NCBI GenBank assembly: GCA_019309045.1
Contig: JAFDGZ010000001.1
Coordinates: forward strand, 80,843-144,842
DNA from: Deltaproteobacteria bacterium
GTDB lineage: Bacteria; Desulfobacterota; Syntrophobacteria; BM002
Direction: 5' to 3'
DNA length: 64,000 nucleotides
Part shown: piece after piece, positions 26,111 through 34,952 of the stretch
Numbering within the stretch: position 1 is the first letter of the stretch
Layout of the letters: every line of letters starts with the position of its first letter
The notes under the pieces: model-generated
The model's input: only the letters and a program-made list of their open reading frames with translations
The model's database searches: none
What the model was told of the DNA's origin: nothing
Made by a program: the position numbers and the translations under genes

Positions 26111-27202
26111 CTAGAGGACAGTATGGAAAAATTCCGCTTTTGCCATGCCCTCACTGCTAAGGGGAGGCGGTAACTTCTGCAAGTCTGCTGCTGAACAACC
26201 GATAACTCCCACCTGGAAACCGCGGGCAGCAAGCGCCTTTTCGAGGTGTACCAGCCGGGCGCTGATCCAGGCCGCCACCTCCTCGCTTTCCACAAGCAGC
26301 CGGCACGAAAGTCTCTTGCTGCGCAACTGTATATCTGCCTGTAAAGAGCCCAGGCAACTCAAACAAAGCCGCATGCACACCTTGAAAGTAAAATCTCCCT
26401 GTTCTTTCTTGTGCTCCTTATCTTCAGTCACGAAGATTTCTACACCGCCATGGTCCTTTTCCATCCTGGCGGGCACGAACCAGAACCAGTGGCCAGGGTC
26501 GCGTCTGCTCAGCACATTGTACTGTTGCTGAGCTTCCACCAGCTGCAGCACTTCTCGCCCCAACTGGGCCAGTCTTTGCCGCTCCTTGCTTTCGGCAAAC
26601 TCCGTTAGAGCCTGCGGCAGTTTCAGCAGTATTCCTTTCAGATCTTCGGCAAACAGGGGCTGAGCCCCGCGGCCAACGAGCCAGCGCCAGATCTTGTGTT
26701 CCCAGAACAGTCCTCCAGAAAGAAGCTGGTTGGCCAGCCAGCTGCCAGCCAACACCGTTGTGGGCTCGAGGGTTATCACTGGCAACAGACGGCTCAGCCG
26801 CTGCAGTTCTTTCGCTGATCTTTCATTGCTGATCTGCTGCTGGCTGGCTGCTGCCAGGCGGGCGAGATCGCCCATGAGCACTCTGCTTGCCCGGTGAACA
26901 ACCTGCCAGCACTGCAGCAGCCGGTTTGTCTGGTTGGCCTGGGGGGTCAGGACTCGCAGGATCGTCTGCTCTCCCAGTTGCTGGACAAAGAAGCGATACT
27001 GTTGGCCAGCCCTGAGAGGCAGTTGAGATCTGGCCTGAAATCGGATGCCTTTGGCAGTAATCGTGGCTGTCTGGTCCCTGTGTAGCTCTAGCACCTGGCC
27101 CCAGAAAACATCGCCATTCTTGAAAAGGCGGCCAAAATGGCTTGGCCTGGTATCCAGGTAGACGAGGGGTAGGTGGCTGTGCACCTTGAGATCGAGCACC
27201 AT
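26111..27202 (-). CDS. FliK-like protein (second hook-length-type protein)
   Basis: A 363-residue protein without membrane segments. The N-terminal 90 residues form a small beta-rich domain (DVFWGQVLELHRDQTATI, GQQYRFFVQQLGEQTILRVL), the middle is helical, and the C-terminus (about 270-350) resembles the Flg_hook domain of FliK: FKVCMRLCLSCLGSLQADIQ, then LSCRLLVESEEVAAWISARL. FliK proper is at 44855-46330. Paired with fhlB it may form an alternative substrate-specificity switch for export; that is inference. GAGG lies upstream of the ATG at 27202. Confidence 0.7.
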   Translation of the reverse strand: MVLDLKVHSHLPLVYLDTRPSHFGRLFKNGDVFWGQVLELHRDQTATITAKGIRFQARSQLPLRAGQQYRFFVQQLGEQTILRVLTPQANQTNRLLQCWQVVHRASRVLMGDLARLAAASQQQISNERSAKELQRLSRLLPVITLEPTTVLAGSWLANQLLSGGLFWEHKIWRWLVGRGAQPLFAEDLKGILLKLPQALTEFAESKERQRLAQLGREVLQLVEAQQQYNVLSRRDPGHWFWFVPARMEKDHGGVEIFVTEDKEHKKEQGDFTFKVCMRLCLSCLGSLQADIQLRSKRLSCRLLVESEEVAAWISARLVHLEKALAARGFQVGVIGCSAADLQKLPPPLSSEGMAKAEFFHTVL

Positions 27203-27277
27203 GGTACCTCAATGACTTGGTGGTCACAGCCATCCCGGTCCCTGATACTGTGACCCGCTTGCCCCAGGATTTTCTGG

Positions 27278-27760
27278 TCACGACGAACAACAGACCTTGC
27301 TGCTCTCATTGACTGCCTGATTGACTTTCAACATCAGGGCCACTTCCCCGACTGGCAAATTGACTGCTGTGGCGATCTCAGCAATTGACTCTCCCTGCTC
27401 GGCACGTTCCAGCACAACAGCCAATTTTTCTTCTCGCGGTAAAGCGGCGGCAAGTCCCGCCTTTGCCTCCTGGCGGCCAGCAGCAGTCAACTTCAGGTCC
27501 AGATCCTCCTTCAGCTGTTCCATGCGGGTCAACCGCTCCTCCACGCCAGCCAGGACCTGTTCCGTCAAGGCCTTCTTTTCTGCCAGATGGGCTGCCAGAT
27601 CATCCGCCAGTTTCCTGATATCTGTCATCAGGGCGCCTGTCTGGCTATCCGGGGCCGAGCTCTGACTCATCCTGGTGGTTCGCAGCATAAATACCAGATA
27701 ACAAAGCAGGCCGAGCACTGCCACATCTACCAGTAGTCGGCCAATGGCTAAGGTGTGCAT
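27278..27760 (-). CDS. DUF2802/DUF6115-like membrane coiled-coil protein
   Basis: A 160-residue protein: membrane anchor (about 8-27), coiled coil (about 45-100) and a C-terminal helix-turn-helix-like segment (VLERAEQGESIAEIATAVNL then PVGEVALML). This layout is known from uncharacterised proteins encoded in flagellar and chemotaxis loci of several phyla; the family assignment here is by pattern, not search. GGGGTAG precedes the ATG. It lies between the small charged protein and the FliK-like gene. Function unknown. Confidence 0.65.
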   Translation of the reverse strand: MHTLAIGRLLVDVAVLGLLCYLVFMLRTTRMSQSSAPDSQTGALMTDIRKLADDLAAHLAEKKALTEQVLAGVEERLTRMEQLKEDLDLKLTAAGRQEAKAGLAAALPREEKLAVVLERAEQGESIAEIATAVNLPVGEVALMLKVNQAVNESSKVCCSS

Positions 27761-27780
27761 GTCTACCCCATTTCTTCGTC

Positions 27781-28092
27781 CTAGACCACGATATCAATGA
27801 AGCGGCCGGGTTCGTCGCTGGCAGCCGCCTCACCTTCAGAGCCGTCATCCTTGCTGTTCTTCTTGTGGCGCTCATCTTTCCCTTTGTTGTGGGCTTGCCG
27901 CTCGGATATTGCCAGATTCTGGTCGCTTGCGGCGGACTTGCGAACCTGCTTCTGCTTTTGACTCCGCTCCTGCTCCGCAGCAGTCATGGTGGTCCTTTTT
28001 TGCCATTCGGGGGTCTGCTGTTGAATCTCCTGGAGTTTTTCTACCTTTACTCCTTCAGCAATGACGCCGCCCATGGAAGCAGTGCTACTCAT
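27781..28092 (-). CDS. Small charged hypothetical protein
   Basis: About 103 residues, strongly charged and low in complexity, with a helical N-terminal part (VEKLQEIQQQTPEWQKR), a Lys/Asp/Gly-rich middle and a hydrophobic C-terminal end, RFIDIVV. No domain is recognised. The ATG at 28092 has GGGGG upstream at better spacing than the ATG two codons earlier. It lies 20 bp from the DUF2802-like gene and is downstream of the fliL paralogue, so it is probably part of the operon. The role is unknown; coding status rests on position, ribosome site and the open frame. Confidence 0.6.
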   Translation of the reverse strand: MSSTASMGGVIAEGVKVEKLQEIQQQTPEWQKRTTMTAAEQERSQKQKQVRKSAASDQNLAISERQAHNKGKDERHKKNSKDDGSEGEAAASDEPGRFIDIVV

Positions 28093-28243
28093 GGCCATCC
28101 CCCTGCTTCTGCCGGCCAGCTCTCTCTGTCAGGGCCGACACTGGCTAATTGATCTCGACTGTTCAACTCCTCCCTGCCACTCCCTGCTCCCTCCCGGACA
28201 ATTCGAGGATTCTGGCGAAGCCTAATTCGTGATACCTCTGGAC

Positions 28244-28828
28244 TTACACAGTGGTTTGCCATTCAACCCAGATGCTAATATTGTCAGACTGCAGCCACCA
28301 CTCCAGAATTTTGCGTATTTCAGCCTGCACTTCTGCTTCTCTACCCGACATTAACTGCGACCCGGCCATTCTCGCCAGCACACCGTAGATATCGTCGCGA
28401 ATAGCAATCCGGTTGCGCCTGAATCTCTTCCTCGCCTCTGCCGGCCAGCTGACTTCCACAGATACCTGAACCACCTTCTGATTCGTCCCCTCTTGAAGGG
28501 GAATAAAAAAGTCCTGCAGATGTTCGGAACTCTGGCGCAGCAAGGCGCTTTGCGATGAGCTGCCAGCCTGTGGCTCATTTCTGGAGAGCAGAATTCCGGC
28601 AGCAATAGCAACAGCAAGCAGCACCACAACTGCTGCCGCCGAAGCGAACAGCAGCTTATGCTTGCTTGTCTTTTTCTCTGCAGCCGCCTCGCTGTCCTGT
28701 TCCTGGGAGTCGTCAGCTGCAGAGTGCTTCTCATCTCGAGCATCTGCAAGATCTGCGGCCGCCACATCTCGCGGCTCTTGCTCGTCAAGCGCTGCTGTTT
28801 GCTGTTGTTCGTCTATGTTCAACTCCAT
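28244..28828 (-). CDS. Divergent FliL paralogue
   Basis: A 194-residue single-pass protein: an acidic cytoplasmic N-terminus (1-55), one membrane helix (about 58-83) and a periplasmic domain. That domain follows the FliL pattern: a first strand (LQDFFIPLQ), a second strand (VVQVSVEVSW), then NRIAIRDDIYGVL, which matches RLPQLRDTIILIL of the true FliL, and a last strand (ISIWVEWQ). FliL rings the stator and aids torque. A second copy could serve the same or another stator. GGGAG precedes the ATG. It follows fliA by 6 bp. Confidence 0.65.
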   Translation of the reverse strand: MELNIDEQQQTAALDEQEPRDVAAADLADARDEKHSAADDSQEQDSEAAAEKKTSKHKLLFASAAAVVVLLAVAIAAGILLSRNEPQAGSSSQSALLRQSSEHLQDFFIPLQEGTNQKVVQVSVEVSWPAEARKRFRRNRIAIRDDIYGVLARMAGSQLMSGREAEVQAEIRKILEWWLQSDNISIWVEWQTTV

Positions 28829-28834
28829 TGCCTG

Positions 28835-29653
28835 TTACTCCCTCGTCTGCCGCGACTTCTTTTCGGGAAAATAGGAGTGAAGCTTGCGGCGCAGACGCAA
28901 GACGGCCTGCGTCTGAAGTTGAGAGATGCGAGATTCGGTGTAGTTCATCACCAGGGCAATTTCCCGCATGGTAAGCTCTTCGTAATAATAGAGAGTGACT
29001 ACCAACCGCTCCTTTTCCGGCAGCTGCTCAATGGCTGCCGCCAGCACCTGGCGCAGCTCAGCCAGCCCCAGAGCCTGCAGAGGATCACCGTTGCCGTTTT
29101 CTCCGCTTAGCAGACTCAGTAGACTGTCACATTTGAGATCGGGACACATCCTGGCCAGTTCACTCTCGGTGATCAGAGAGAGACCTCGCACCTCCTGCAG
29201 GAGCTGGTAAAAGCCTTCCATATCCTCGCCCAGCGCAGCGGCAACTTCCTCCGGCTCAGCAGGTCCACCCTTGGCACCTTCAACAGCTTCATAAGCTCGC
29301 GCCAGCATGTGGGCTTTTTTGCGCACCGAACGCGGCACCCAGTCCATCTGCCGCAGTTCATCTATCATGGCACCACGGATGCGAAATTCAGCATAGGTTT
29401 TGAACTGTACCTGTTTGGCAGGGTCAAACTTTTCAATGGCGTCTATGAGGCCGATCACCCCAGCGCTCATGAGATCGTCCATGCTGACGCTGGGGGGAAG
29501 TCTGTTGGCCAGTCTGGCCGCTATGGGTTTGATCAGGGGGGCAAATTCCAGGATGAGAGCCTCACGCTGTCGGCTGTCCACAGCGGACCATTTGTGACTG
29601 GCTCTGTTCTGGTATGATTTGAGTTTGCCAAGCGGTTGCTGTCGGGCAACCAT
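28835..29653 (-). CDS. fliA: Flagellar sigma factor FliA (sigma-28)
   Basis: RNA polymerase sigma factor for late flagellar genes. The 272-residue chain has region 2 (ARLANRLPPSVSMDDLMSAG, VQFKTYAEFRIRGAMIDELR, DWVPRSVR), region 3 (RAYEAVEGAKGGPAEPEEVA) and region 4 (LPEKERLVVTLYYYEELTMR then EIALVMNYTESRISQLQTQA). GGAG lies 7 bases before the ATG. It follows flhG as in many polar flagellates. Two matching promoters are visible in this window (10744-10770 and 60443-60469). Its anti-sigma factor FlgM was not found. Confidence 0.97.
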   Translation of the reverse strand: MVARQQPLGKLKSYQNRASHKWSAVDSRQREALILEFAPLIKPIAARLANRLPPSVSMDDLMSAGVIGLIDAIEKFDPAKQVQFKTYAEFRIRGAMIDELRQMDWVPRSVRKKAHMLARAYEAVEGAKGGPAEPEEVAAALGEDMEGFYQLLQEVRGLSLITESELARMCPDLKCDSLLSLLSGENGNGDPLQALGLAELRQVLAAAIEQLPEKERLVVTLYYYEELTMREIALVMNYTESRISQLQTQAVLRLRRKLHSYFPEKKSRQTRE

Positions 29654-29675
29654 GACCCTTCTCCATTGCTTACTG

Positions 29676-30584
29676 CTAGAGATTTATCAGCCGACGCCAG
29701 AAAAATTTTATGTTGCCGCTCACCTGCGGCTGTTTGCCGGAGCTCCAGACAGCCTTCGCCAGCTTGAGGAAACTCTTGCTGGCCGGCGCTTCGGGATACA
29801 GCTGAAGCACCGGCTGCTGACGGCAAACTGCTGCTGGGACATGCTCATCAAAGGGTATCCACCCCAGATAATCAAGGGAAGGTCCCCCCAAGAATCTTAT
29901 GGCCACTGTACTCAGCTGGCGATATACCATCTCAGCCTCGTCTTCCTTCTCAACCCCGTTGACCAGCACTTTGAATTCTGTCTCCCGATAGCGGGTGTAC
30001 AGCACTTTGATCAGAGCGTAGGCATCAGTGAGCGATGTTGGTTCACTGTTGGCAATAACCACTTTCTCCTGGGCAGCCATGTTGAAATACATGACGTTGG
30101 CAGAAATGCCCGCACCAGTGTCTATTATGAGGGCATCGAAACACTCTTCCAGAGTGTCCAACTCATCCAGGAGGCTGAGGCGCTCGCTGTCGCTGAGATG
30201 GGTGAGCTCCACCACGCCTGAGGTGGCGGGCAATATGGTAATTCCTGCTGGCCCGGGCACCAGGATCTCCTCGAGCTTCCTTTTACCTCTGAGCACATCT
30301 TGCATGGTATAGGGAGGATCCAGTCCCAGGAGAACATCAATGTTGCCGAGGCCCAGGTCAGCATCGAGTACTAGCACCTTTTTGCCTCGCTGCTGCAGGG
30401 CAATGGCCAGGTTGGCCACCACATTGGTCTTGCCAACGCCCCCCTTACCACTAGTGACCGAGATTACCCGCACCGGTGTAGTGGCACACTGCAGTTGAAT
30501 TTCTTGTTGCTCAGCCTGCAGACAGTCTGCTGCCGGCCTGTTATGATTGGCCATCATTTTCCTGAGCCCGATTGCCTGATCCAT
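29676..30584 (-). CDS. flhG: Flagellar number regulator FlhG (FleN)
   Basis: MinD-like ATPase that limits flagellar number and stimulates FlhF. The ATG at 30584, with AGGA 8 bases upstream, begins MDQAIGLRKMM, which carries the DQAxxLR motif that activates the FlhF GTPase. The deviant Walker A SGKGGVGKTN, DADLGLGNIDVLLGLDP and the membrane-targeting amphipathic C-terminus (NIKFFWRRLINL) follow; 302 residues. It overlaps the end of flhF by 44 bp. In pseudomonads FleN also restrains the sigma-54 activator FleQ, a possible link to the activator at 54770. Confidence 0.96.
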   Translation of the reverse strand: MDQAIGLRKMMANHNRPAADCLQAEQQEIQLQCATTPVRVISVTSGKGGVGKTNVVANLAIALQQRGKKVLVLDADLGLGNIDVLLGLDPPYTMQDVLRGKRKLEEILVPGPAGITILPATSGVVELTHLSDSERLSLLDELDTLEECFDALIIDTGAGISANVMYFNMAAQEKVVIANSEPTSLTDAYALIKVLYTRYRETEFKVLVNGVEKEDEAEMVYRQLSTVAIRFLGGPSLDYLGWIPFDEHVPAAVCRQQPVLQLYPEAPASKSFLKLAKAVWSSGKQPQVSGNIKFFWRRLINL

Positions 30585-31743
30585 ATGTCCAATCCTTGTC
30601 AGCCATTTCCGTTTCAACAGCGTTCATGCTCGCCACAAGGGCGCAAATGCTGCGTCCTCTGGCGACAAATGCTGCCAGCCGCTCTCTGGTCGCTGCCTCG
30701 ATGTCCTCGGGAACCCGCTGGCCGGTTGTAAAAAAAGATAGAGGACGGGGCTCAGTGAGCAGAAAATTCATCAGTTCAGCTCCATCACAGGCCTCATCCA
30801 GTTTTGTGATGAGATATCCCTTGTAGCCGAATCTTTCAAAGGCGGCAGCTGCCAGCAGCAGGTCACGGTATGCCGTGTTAGCACTGAGCACGAGCTGGTG
30901 CTCTACAGGCCAGGGCAGCCGGAAGATCTCTGCCAATTCAGCCAGATCGTCCTGATTTGCTGGACTGCGGCCGGTGGTGTCTATAAAGATCACGTCTTTG
31001 TCCAGGTGTCGTTTGAGCACCCGTCGCAGTTGGACAGCATTGGCTGCTGTTTCCATGGGAAGCTTCATTATCCGCGCATAGGCATACATCTGGTCGATTG
31101 CCCCAATGCGGTACTGATCCACGGTGACCAGTGCCACCCGTTTGCCCTGTTCAAAGGCTGTCCTGGCGGCGAGCTTTGCCATAGTGGTTGTCTTGCCAAC
31201 CCCTGTGGGACCTATAAACGAAATTATTTGCTGGCCGTCCTCAGAAAAGGATGGTGGCGCCATGTCAATCTTGTCCAAAATATGATCCAGTACCTGGCGG
31301 ACGCAATCCGAGCGGCTGCCTTTGCCATCTCGAGGCTGCTGCTGGTGTTCTGTCAGGGAAGAGCGAATAATGCCGTCTTTAATGCCCAGCTCTCTGTACA
31401 CGGTGTATAGCTGTCCCAGATGATTGTCAAAAAATGCAGCACCGGCAAGCATTTGCTCCATCCGGCTGATCCAGAGCAGATCACGCAATTCCTCCAACTG
31501 TTGGTCGAGCCGCTGACACCACTGCGGCGACGGCCTCACCTGGTCCTGACCACCGGCCTCACCTGAGCTCTCCTCGAGCATGTCCAGATCAACTGCAGCG
31601 GTGACCTCGATCAGTTGCCCGCCAGCAGAAGAATTATTTTGCAGATTTCTGCTGCCGAGGACAACCGCACCAGGCCCCAGCTCAGATCTGATCTTGCGCA
31701 AGGCTTCATGAGAATTTCTGGCAACGAAACGTTTAATCCGCAT
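30541..31743 (-). CDS. flhF: Flagellar SRP-like GTPase FlhF
   Basis: Positions the first basal-body parts, usually at the pole. The 400-residue chain has the B domain start MRIKRFVARNSHEALRKIRS, the N domain, and the G domain with FIGPTGVGKTTTMAKLAA (P-loop), DTTGRSPANQDDLAEL and ITKLDEACDGAELMNFL. It overlaps the flhA end by 11 bp and the flhG start by 44 bp, so the three are translated as a block. Confidence 0.96.
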   Translation of the reverse strand: MRIKRFVARNSHEALRKIRSELGPGAVVLGSRNLQNNSSAGGQLIEVTAAVDLDMLEESSGEAGGQDQVRPSPQWCQRLDQQLEELRDLLWISRMEQMLAGAAFFDNHLGQLYTVYRELGIKDGIIRSSLTEHQQQPRDGKGSRSDCVRQVLDHILDKIDMAPPSFSEDGQQIISFIGPTGVGKTTTMAKLAARTAFEQGKRVALVTVDQYRIGAIDQMYAYARIMKLPMETAANAVQLRRVLKRHLDKDVIFIDTTGRSPANQDDLAELAEIFRLPWPVEHQLVLSANTAYRDLLLAAAAFERFGYKGYLITKLDEACDGAELMNFLLTEPRPLSFFTTGQRVPEDIEAATRERLAAFVARGRSICALVASMNAVETEMADKDWTYGSGNRAQENDGQS

Positions 31744-33832
31744 GGCTCAATGTAAGTGTGTCAATGACTTTGACTTCTGTATCTGCCACAATTTCACTGT
31801 CTGAAAGTACAGCGAGTTCCGGTTGAAAACGTTCAACGAGCTTTCGCAAGTGCCTTCTAATTCTGGGAGCTGCCAGCAGCACCGGCGTACCCACCTCGGG
31901 AGCCAGCCGCTCAACAGTCCGTCTGAGTACTGCGGCAATCTTCTCTACCAGTGCAGGCTCCATCGCAAGGTAAGCGCCGTGTTCTGTTTCTCTTACTGCC
32001 TCGCTTATGGCCTGCTCCACATCTGCACCCACCATCACAACGCGCAGAGTGTTATCTGGACCCGTATGAGGCCTGATGATCGTCCTCGCCAGCCGCTGCC
32101 GCACGTACTCAGTGAGAAGATCCGGATCCTTGGTCATGGGAGCATAGTCAGCAAGGGTTTCCACAATGGTGAGAAGATCACGAATGGAAATGCGCTCCCG
32201 AACCAGATTTTGCAGAACCTTCTGAATTCCACCCAGGGAGAGCAAAGTCGGCGTCAATTCTTCAACAACTTTGGGATGTGTTTTTGACAGGTTGTTGAGC
32301 AGATTCTGAACATCCTGACGTCCAAGCAATTCATCAGCGTGGCGTGCGATGATCTCGCTGAGATGAGTGGCAATCACGCTGGCAGGGTCAGCAACGGTGT
32401 AGCCGGCAAACTGGGCCTCCTCCCTTTTTGCTTCCGGAATCCAGATGGCGGGCAGACCAAAGGCTGGTTCTACTGTGGGAATGCCTTCTATTCGGCGCCG
32501 CACATCACCCGGCGCCATGGCCAGATAGTGGTCCGCCATGAGCTCTCCTCTTGCCACCTCATTGCCTTTGATGCAGACGGCATACTCGCCCGGTTTGAGC
32601 TGCAGATTGTCGCGAACATGCAATGGCGGCACCACGATTCCCATCTCCAGCGCAAATTGTCGGCGGATGAGACGAATCCTTTCCAGAAGATCACCCTGCT
32701 GCTCTTCATCCACCAGAGGAATGAGGCCATAGCCAACCTCGAGCGACAGCAGATCCAGTGGCAGCAAATTCTCCACCGTTTCAGGACCTCGACTCGGTTC
32801 CACTTTGTCTTGCTCCAGAGCCAGTTCAAGCTCTTTGCGCTGCTGCCGCACTCGATAGCGGGCCAGAGCTCCCATAGCAGCTGCCAGAAGCAGAAAAGGA
32901 AGCAGGGGAAGCCCGGGAGAAAGACTGATCACCAGGACGATGACTGCCGCAATAGCCAGAGCCCTTGGATGCAGGCCAAAATGCTGGGCGAATTCCCTTC
33001 CCATGTGGTCTTCGCTTGCTGCCCGGCTCACCAGGATGCCTGCGGCAGTGGAGATCACCAGGGCTGGTATCTGGCTCACCAGACCGTCGCCAATGGTGAG
33101 CAGGGTATAATTCTGTACTGCCGTGTGAAAGTCCAAGCCTTTCTGAAAGACCCCGATAATCAGCCCGCCGATAATGTTGATGAGGGTAATGAGAATACCG
33201 GCGATGGCATCGCCGCGCACAAATTTGCTGGCACCGTCCATGGCCCCATAAAAATCTGCTTCCCGGGCAATTTCGGCTCGCCGCCGCCTCGCTTCATCTT
33301 CGTCAATGAGGCCGGCATTGAGGTCCGCATCGATGCTCATCTGTTTTCCTGGCATGGCATCCAGGGTGAAGCGGGCGGCAACCTCGGCTATGCGGCCAGA
33401 ACCTTTGGTGATTACCACAAAATTGACCACCACCAGGATGACGAACACCACCAGGCCTACAGTAGGATTGCCGCCAACCATAAACGAGCCGAACCCTTTG
33501 ATGATCTTGCCGGCAGCACCGGTACCAGTGTGGCCGTGCAGGAGCACCAGACGGGTGGAGGCAACATTCAGTGAGAGTCGAAAGAGTGTGGTAATCAACA
33601 ACAGTGAGGGAAAAATGGAAAATTCCAGGGGCCTGGTTGCATATATGGTGAGCAGAAGTATGAGCAGGGCCAGAGTAATATTGAAGGCCAGCAGCATGTC
33701 GAGCATGAGCGGTGGCAGGGGCACCATCATGACAATCAAGACGCCCACCACGCCCAGGGCCATACCCACTTCACTGCTGGCCAGAAGGGTAAGTGGCCGC
33801 CGTGATGCCATCTGTGATTCGAGCACTGTCAT
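31733..33832 (-). CDS. flhA: Flagellar export gate protein FlhA
   Basis: Large membrane component of the flagellar type III export gate. The 699 residues comprise about eight N-terminal membrane helices (to about 330), the FHIPEP-type signature region (GAMDGASKFVRGDAIAGILI), and the cytoplasmic domain that receives substrates and chaperones (about 350-695, with IRRQFALEMGIVVPPLHVRD). The ATG at 33832 falls 4 bp after the flhB stop. Identification is secure. Confidence 0.98.
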   Translation of the reverse strand: MTVLESQMASRRPLTLLASSEVGMALGVVGVLIVMMVPLPPLMLDMLLAFNITLALLILLLTIYATRPLEFSIFPSLLLITTLFRLSLNVASTRLVLLHGHTGTGAAGKIIKGFGSFMVGGNPTVGLVVFVILVVVNFVVITKGSGRIAEVAARFTLDAMPGKQMSIDADLNAGLIDEDEARRRRAEIAREADFYGAMDGASKFVRGDAIAGILITLINIIGGLIIGVFQKGLDFHTAVQNYTLLTIGDGLVSQIPALVISTAAGILVSRAASEDHMGREFAQHFGLHPRALAIAAVIVLVISLSPGLPLLPFLLLAAAMGALARYRVRQQRKELELALEQDKVEPSRGPETVENLLPLDLLSLEVGYGLIPLVDEEQQGDLLERIRLIRRQFALEMGIVVPPLHVRDNLQLKPGEYAVCIKGNEVARGELMADHYLAMAPGDVRRRIEGIPTVEPAFGLPAIWIPEAKREEAQFAGYTVADPASVIATHLSEIIARHADELLGRQDVQNLLNNLSKTHPKVVEELTPTLLSLGGIQKVLQNLVRERISIRDLLTIVETLADYAPMTKDPDLLTEYVRQRLARTIIRPHTGPDNTLRVVMVGADVEQAISEAVRETEHGAYLAMEPALVEKIAAVLRRTVERLAPEVGTPVLLAAPRIRRHLRKLVERFQPELAVLSDSEIVADTEVKVIDTLTLSHAD

Positions 33833-33835
33833 TTA

Positions 33836-34903
33836 TCAGGAAACCTTTCCTTTGAGCCGGTACACATGGGCCAGAACCATTGCCACTGCCTGGAATAAGG
33901 CAACCGGAATCTCTTGACCAATATCCACCGTACGATACAAGTTCTGTGCCAGAGGTTTGTCCTCCACAATGGCCACCTGATGTTCTCGAGCCAACTCTTT
34001 GATGCGCTCGGCAATAAGAGCCGCTCCCTTGGCCACCACGGTTGGGGCATTCATAGTGGCGGCTTCATAGCGCAGGGCTACAGCCAGATGTTCCGGGTTG
34101 GTAATGACCACGTCTGCCTTGGGCACCTCGGCCATCATTCTTCTGCGAGCCATGGTCCTCTGCAGACTGCGAATCCGCCCCTTCACATGTGGATCACCTT
34201 CGCTCTGCTTGAGCTCTTCCTTTACCTCCTGTTTGGTCATCTTCAGATTGCGTTCAAACTCCCACCGCTGGTAAGCATAGTCGAGAATGGCAAGAACCAG
34301 CATGGCCCAGAAACCGCGCTGCATGATCTTCAGGGTGGCGCTGCCCAGATAGCGGCTGATTTGAGCTGTATTCATCTCCGCCAGGGGCAGCAGTTGACGG
34401 AATTCTCCCTTCAGAGTCCAATAAACAACCAGACCCACCACGGCAATCTTTGCCATTGACTTGCCGAGCTCTACCAGAGAACGCTGGGAGATGAGCCTGC
34501 GGGCCCCCTGCAAAGGATCAATCTTGGACAGCTTTGGCGTCACTGGTTCAGCACTCCAGACAAAGCCCACCTGCAGCAGATTCACCAGGAGCGCTGCCAG
34601 GGCCAGGGCAATCATCATGGGCAGGATCAGCCAGAGGTAGTGCCAGGTACTCCGATAGAGCCAGCTGGTAATATCGTTGTCTTGACGACCAAGTTCCGCA
34701 ATCCTCATGAGGCTGGCAGAAAGCAAAGCTCCCAGTTTGTCCACCAGCCAACCGCCGTACAGGTAAAGCATCAGGAGGCTGGCGCCCAACACCGCCACCG
34801 AGACAATTTCCTGGCTCCGGGCAACCTGGCCCTTCTTCTTTGCCTCTTGCCGGCGCTTGGGAGTTGCTTTTTCTGTTTTTTCTTGAAATTGCGGTTCAGC
34901 CAT
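33836..34903 (-). CDS. flhB: Flagellar export switch protein FlhB
   Basis: Switches export from rod/hook to filament substrates after self-cleavage in the cytoplasmic domain. The 355 residues begin with the basic EKTEKATPKRRQEAKKKGQV motif, have four membrane helices (about 35-210) and a cytoplasmic domain containing VVITNPEHLAVALRY. The cleavage motif is NPEH instead of the common NPTH; the Asn-Pro pair that is cut remains. A separate copy of the domain after the cut is encoded at 25703-25993. It lies between fliR and flhA. Confidence 0.97.
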   Translation of the reverse strand: MAEPQFQEKTEKATPKRRQEAKKKGQVARSQEIVSVAVLGASLLMLYLYGGWLVDKLGALLSASLMRIAELGRQDNDITSWLYRSTWHYLWLILPMMIALALAALLVNLLQVGFVWSAEPVTPKLSKIDPLQGARRLISQRSLVELGKSMAKIAVVGLVVYWTLKGEFRQLLPLAEMNTAQISRYLGSATLKIMQRGFWAMLVLAILDYAYQRWEFERNLKMTKQEVKEELKQSEGDPHVKGRIRSLQRTMARRRMMAEVPKADVVITNPEHLAVALRYEAATMNAPTVVAKGAALIAERIKELAREHQVAIVEDKPLAQNLYRTVDIGQEIPVALFQAVAMVLAHVYRLKGKVS

Positions 34904-34952
34904 TTACTAGTTCCAGGGAAAAGGTTGACTTTGCTGTCCTGGCATTTCCTTG

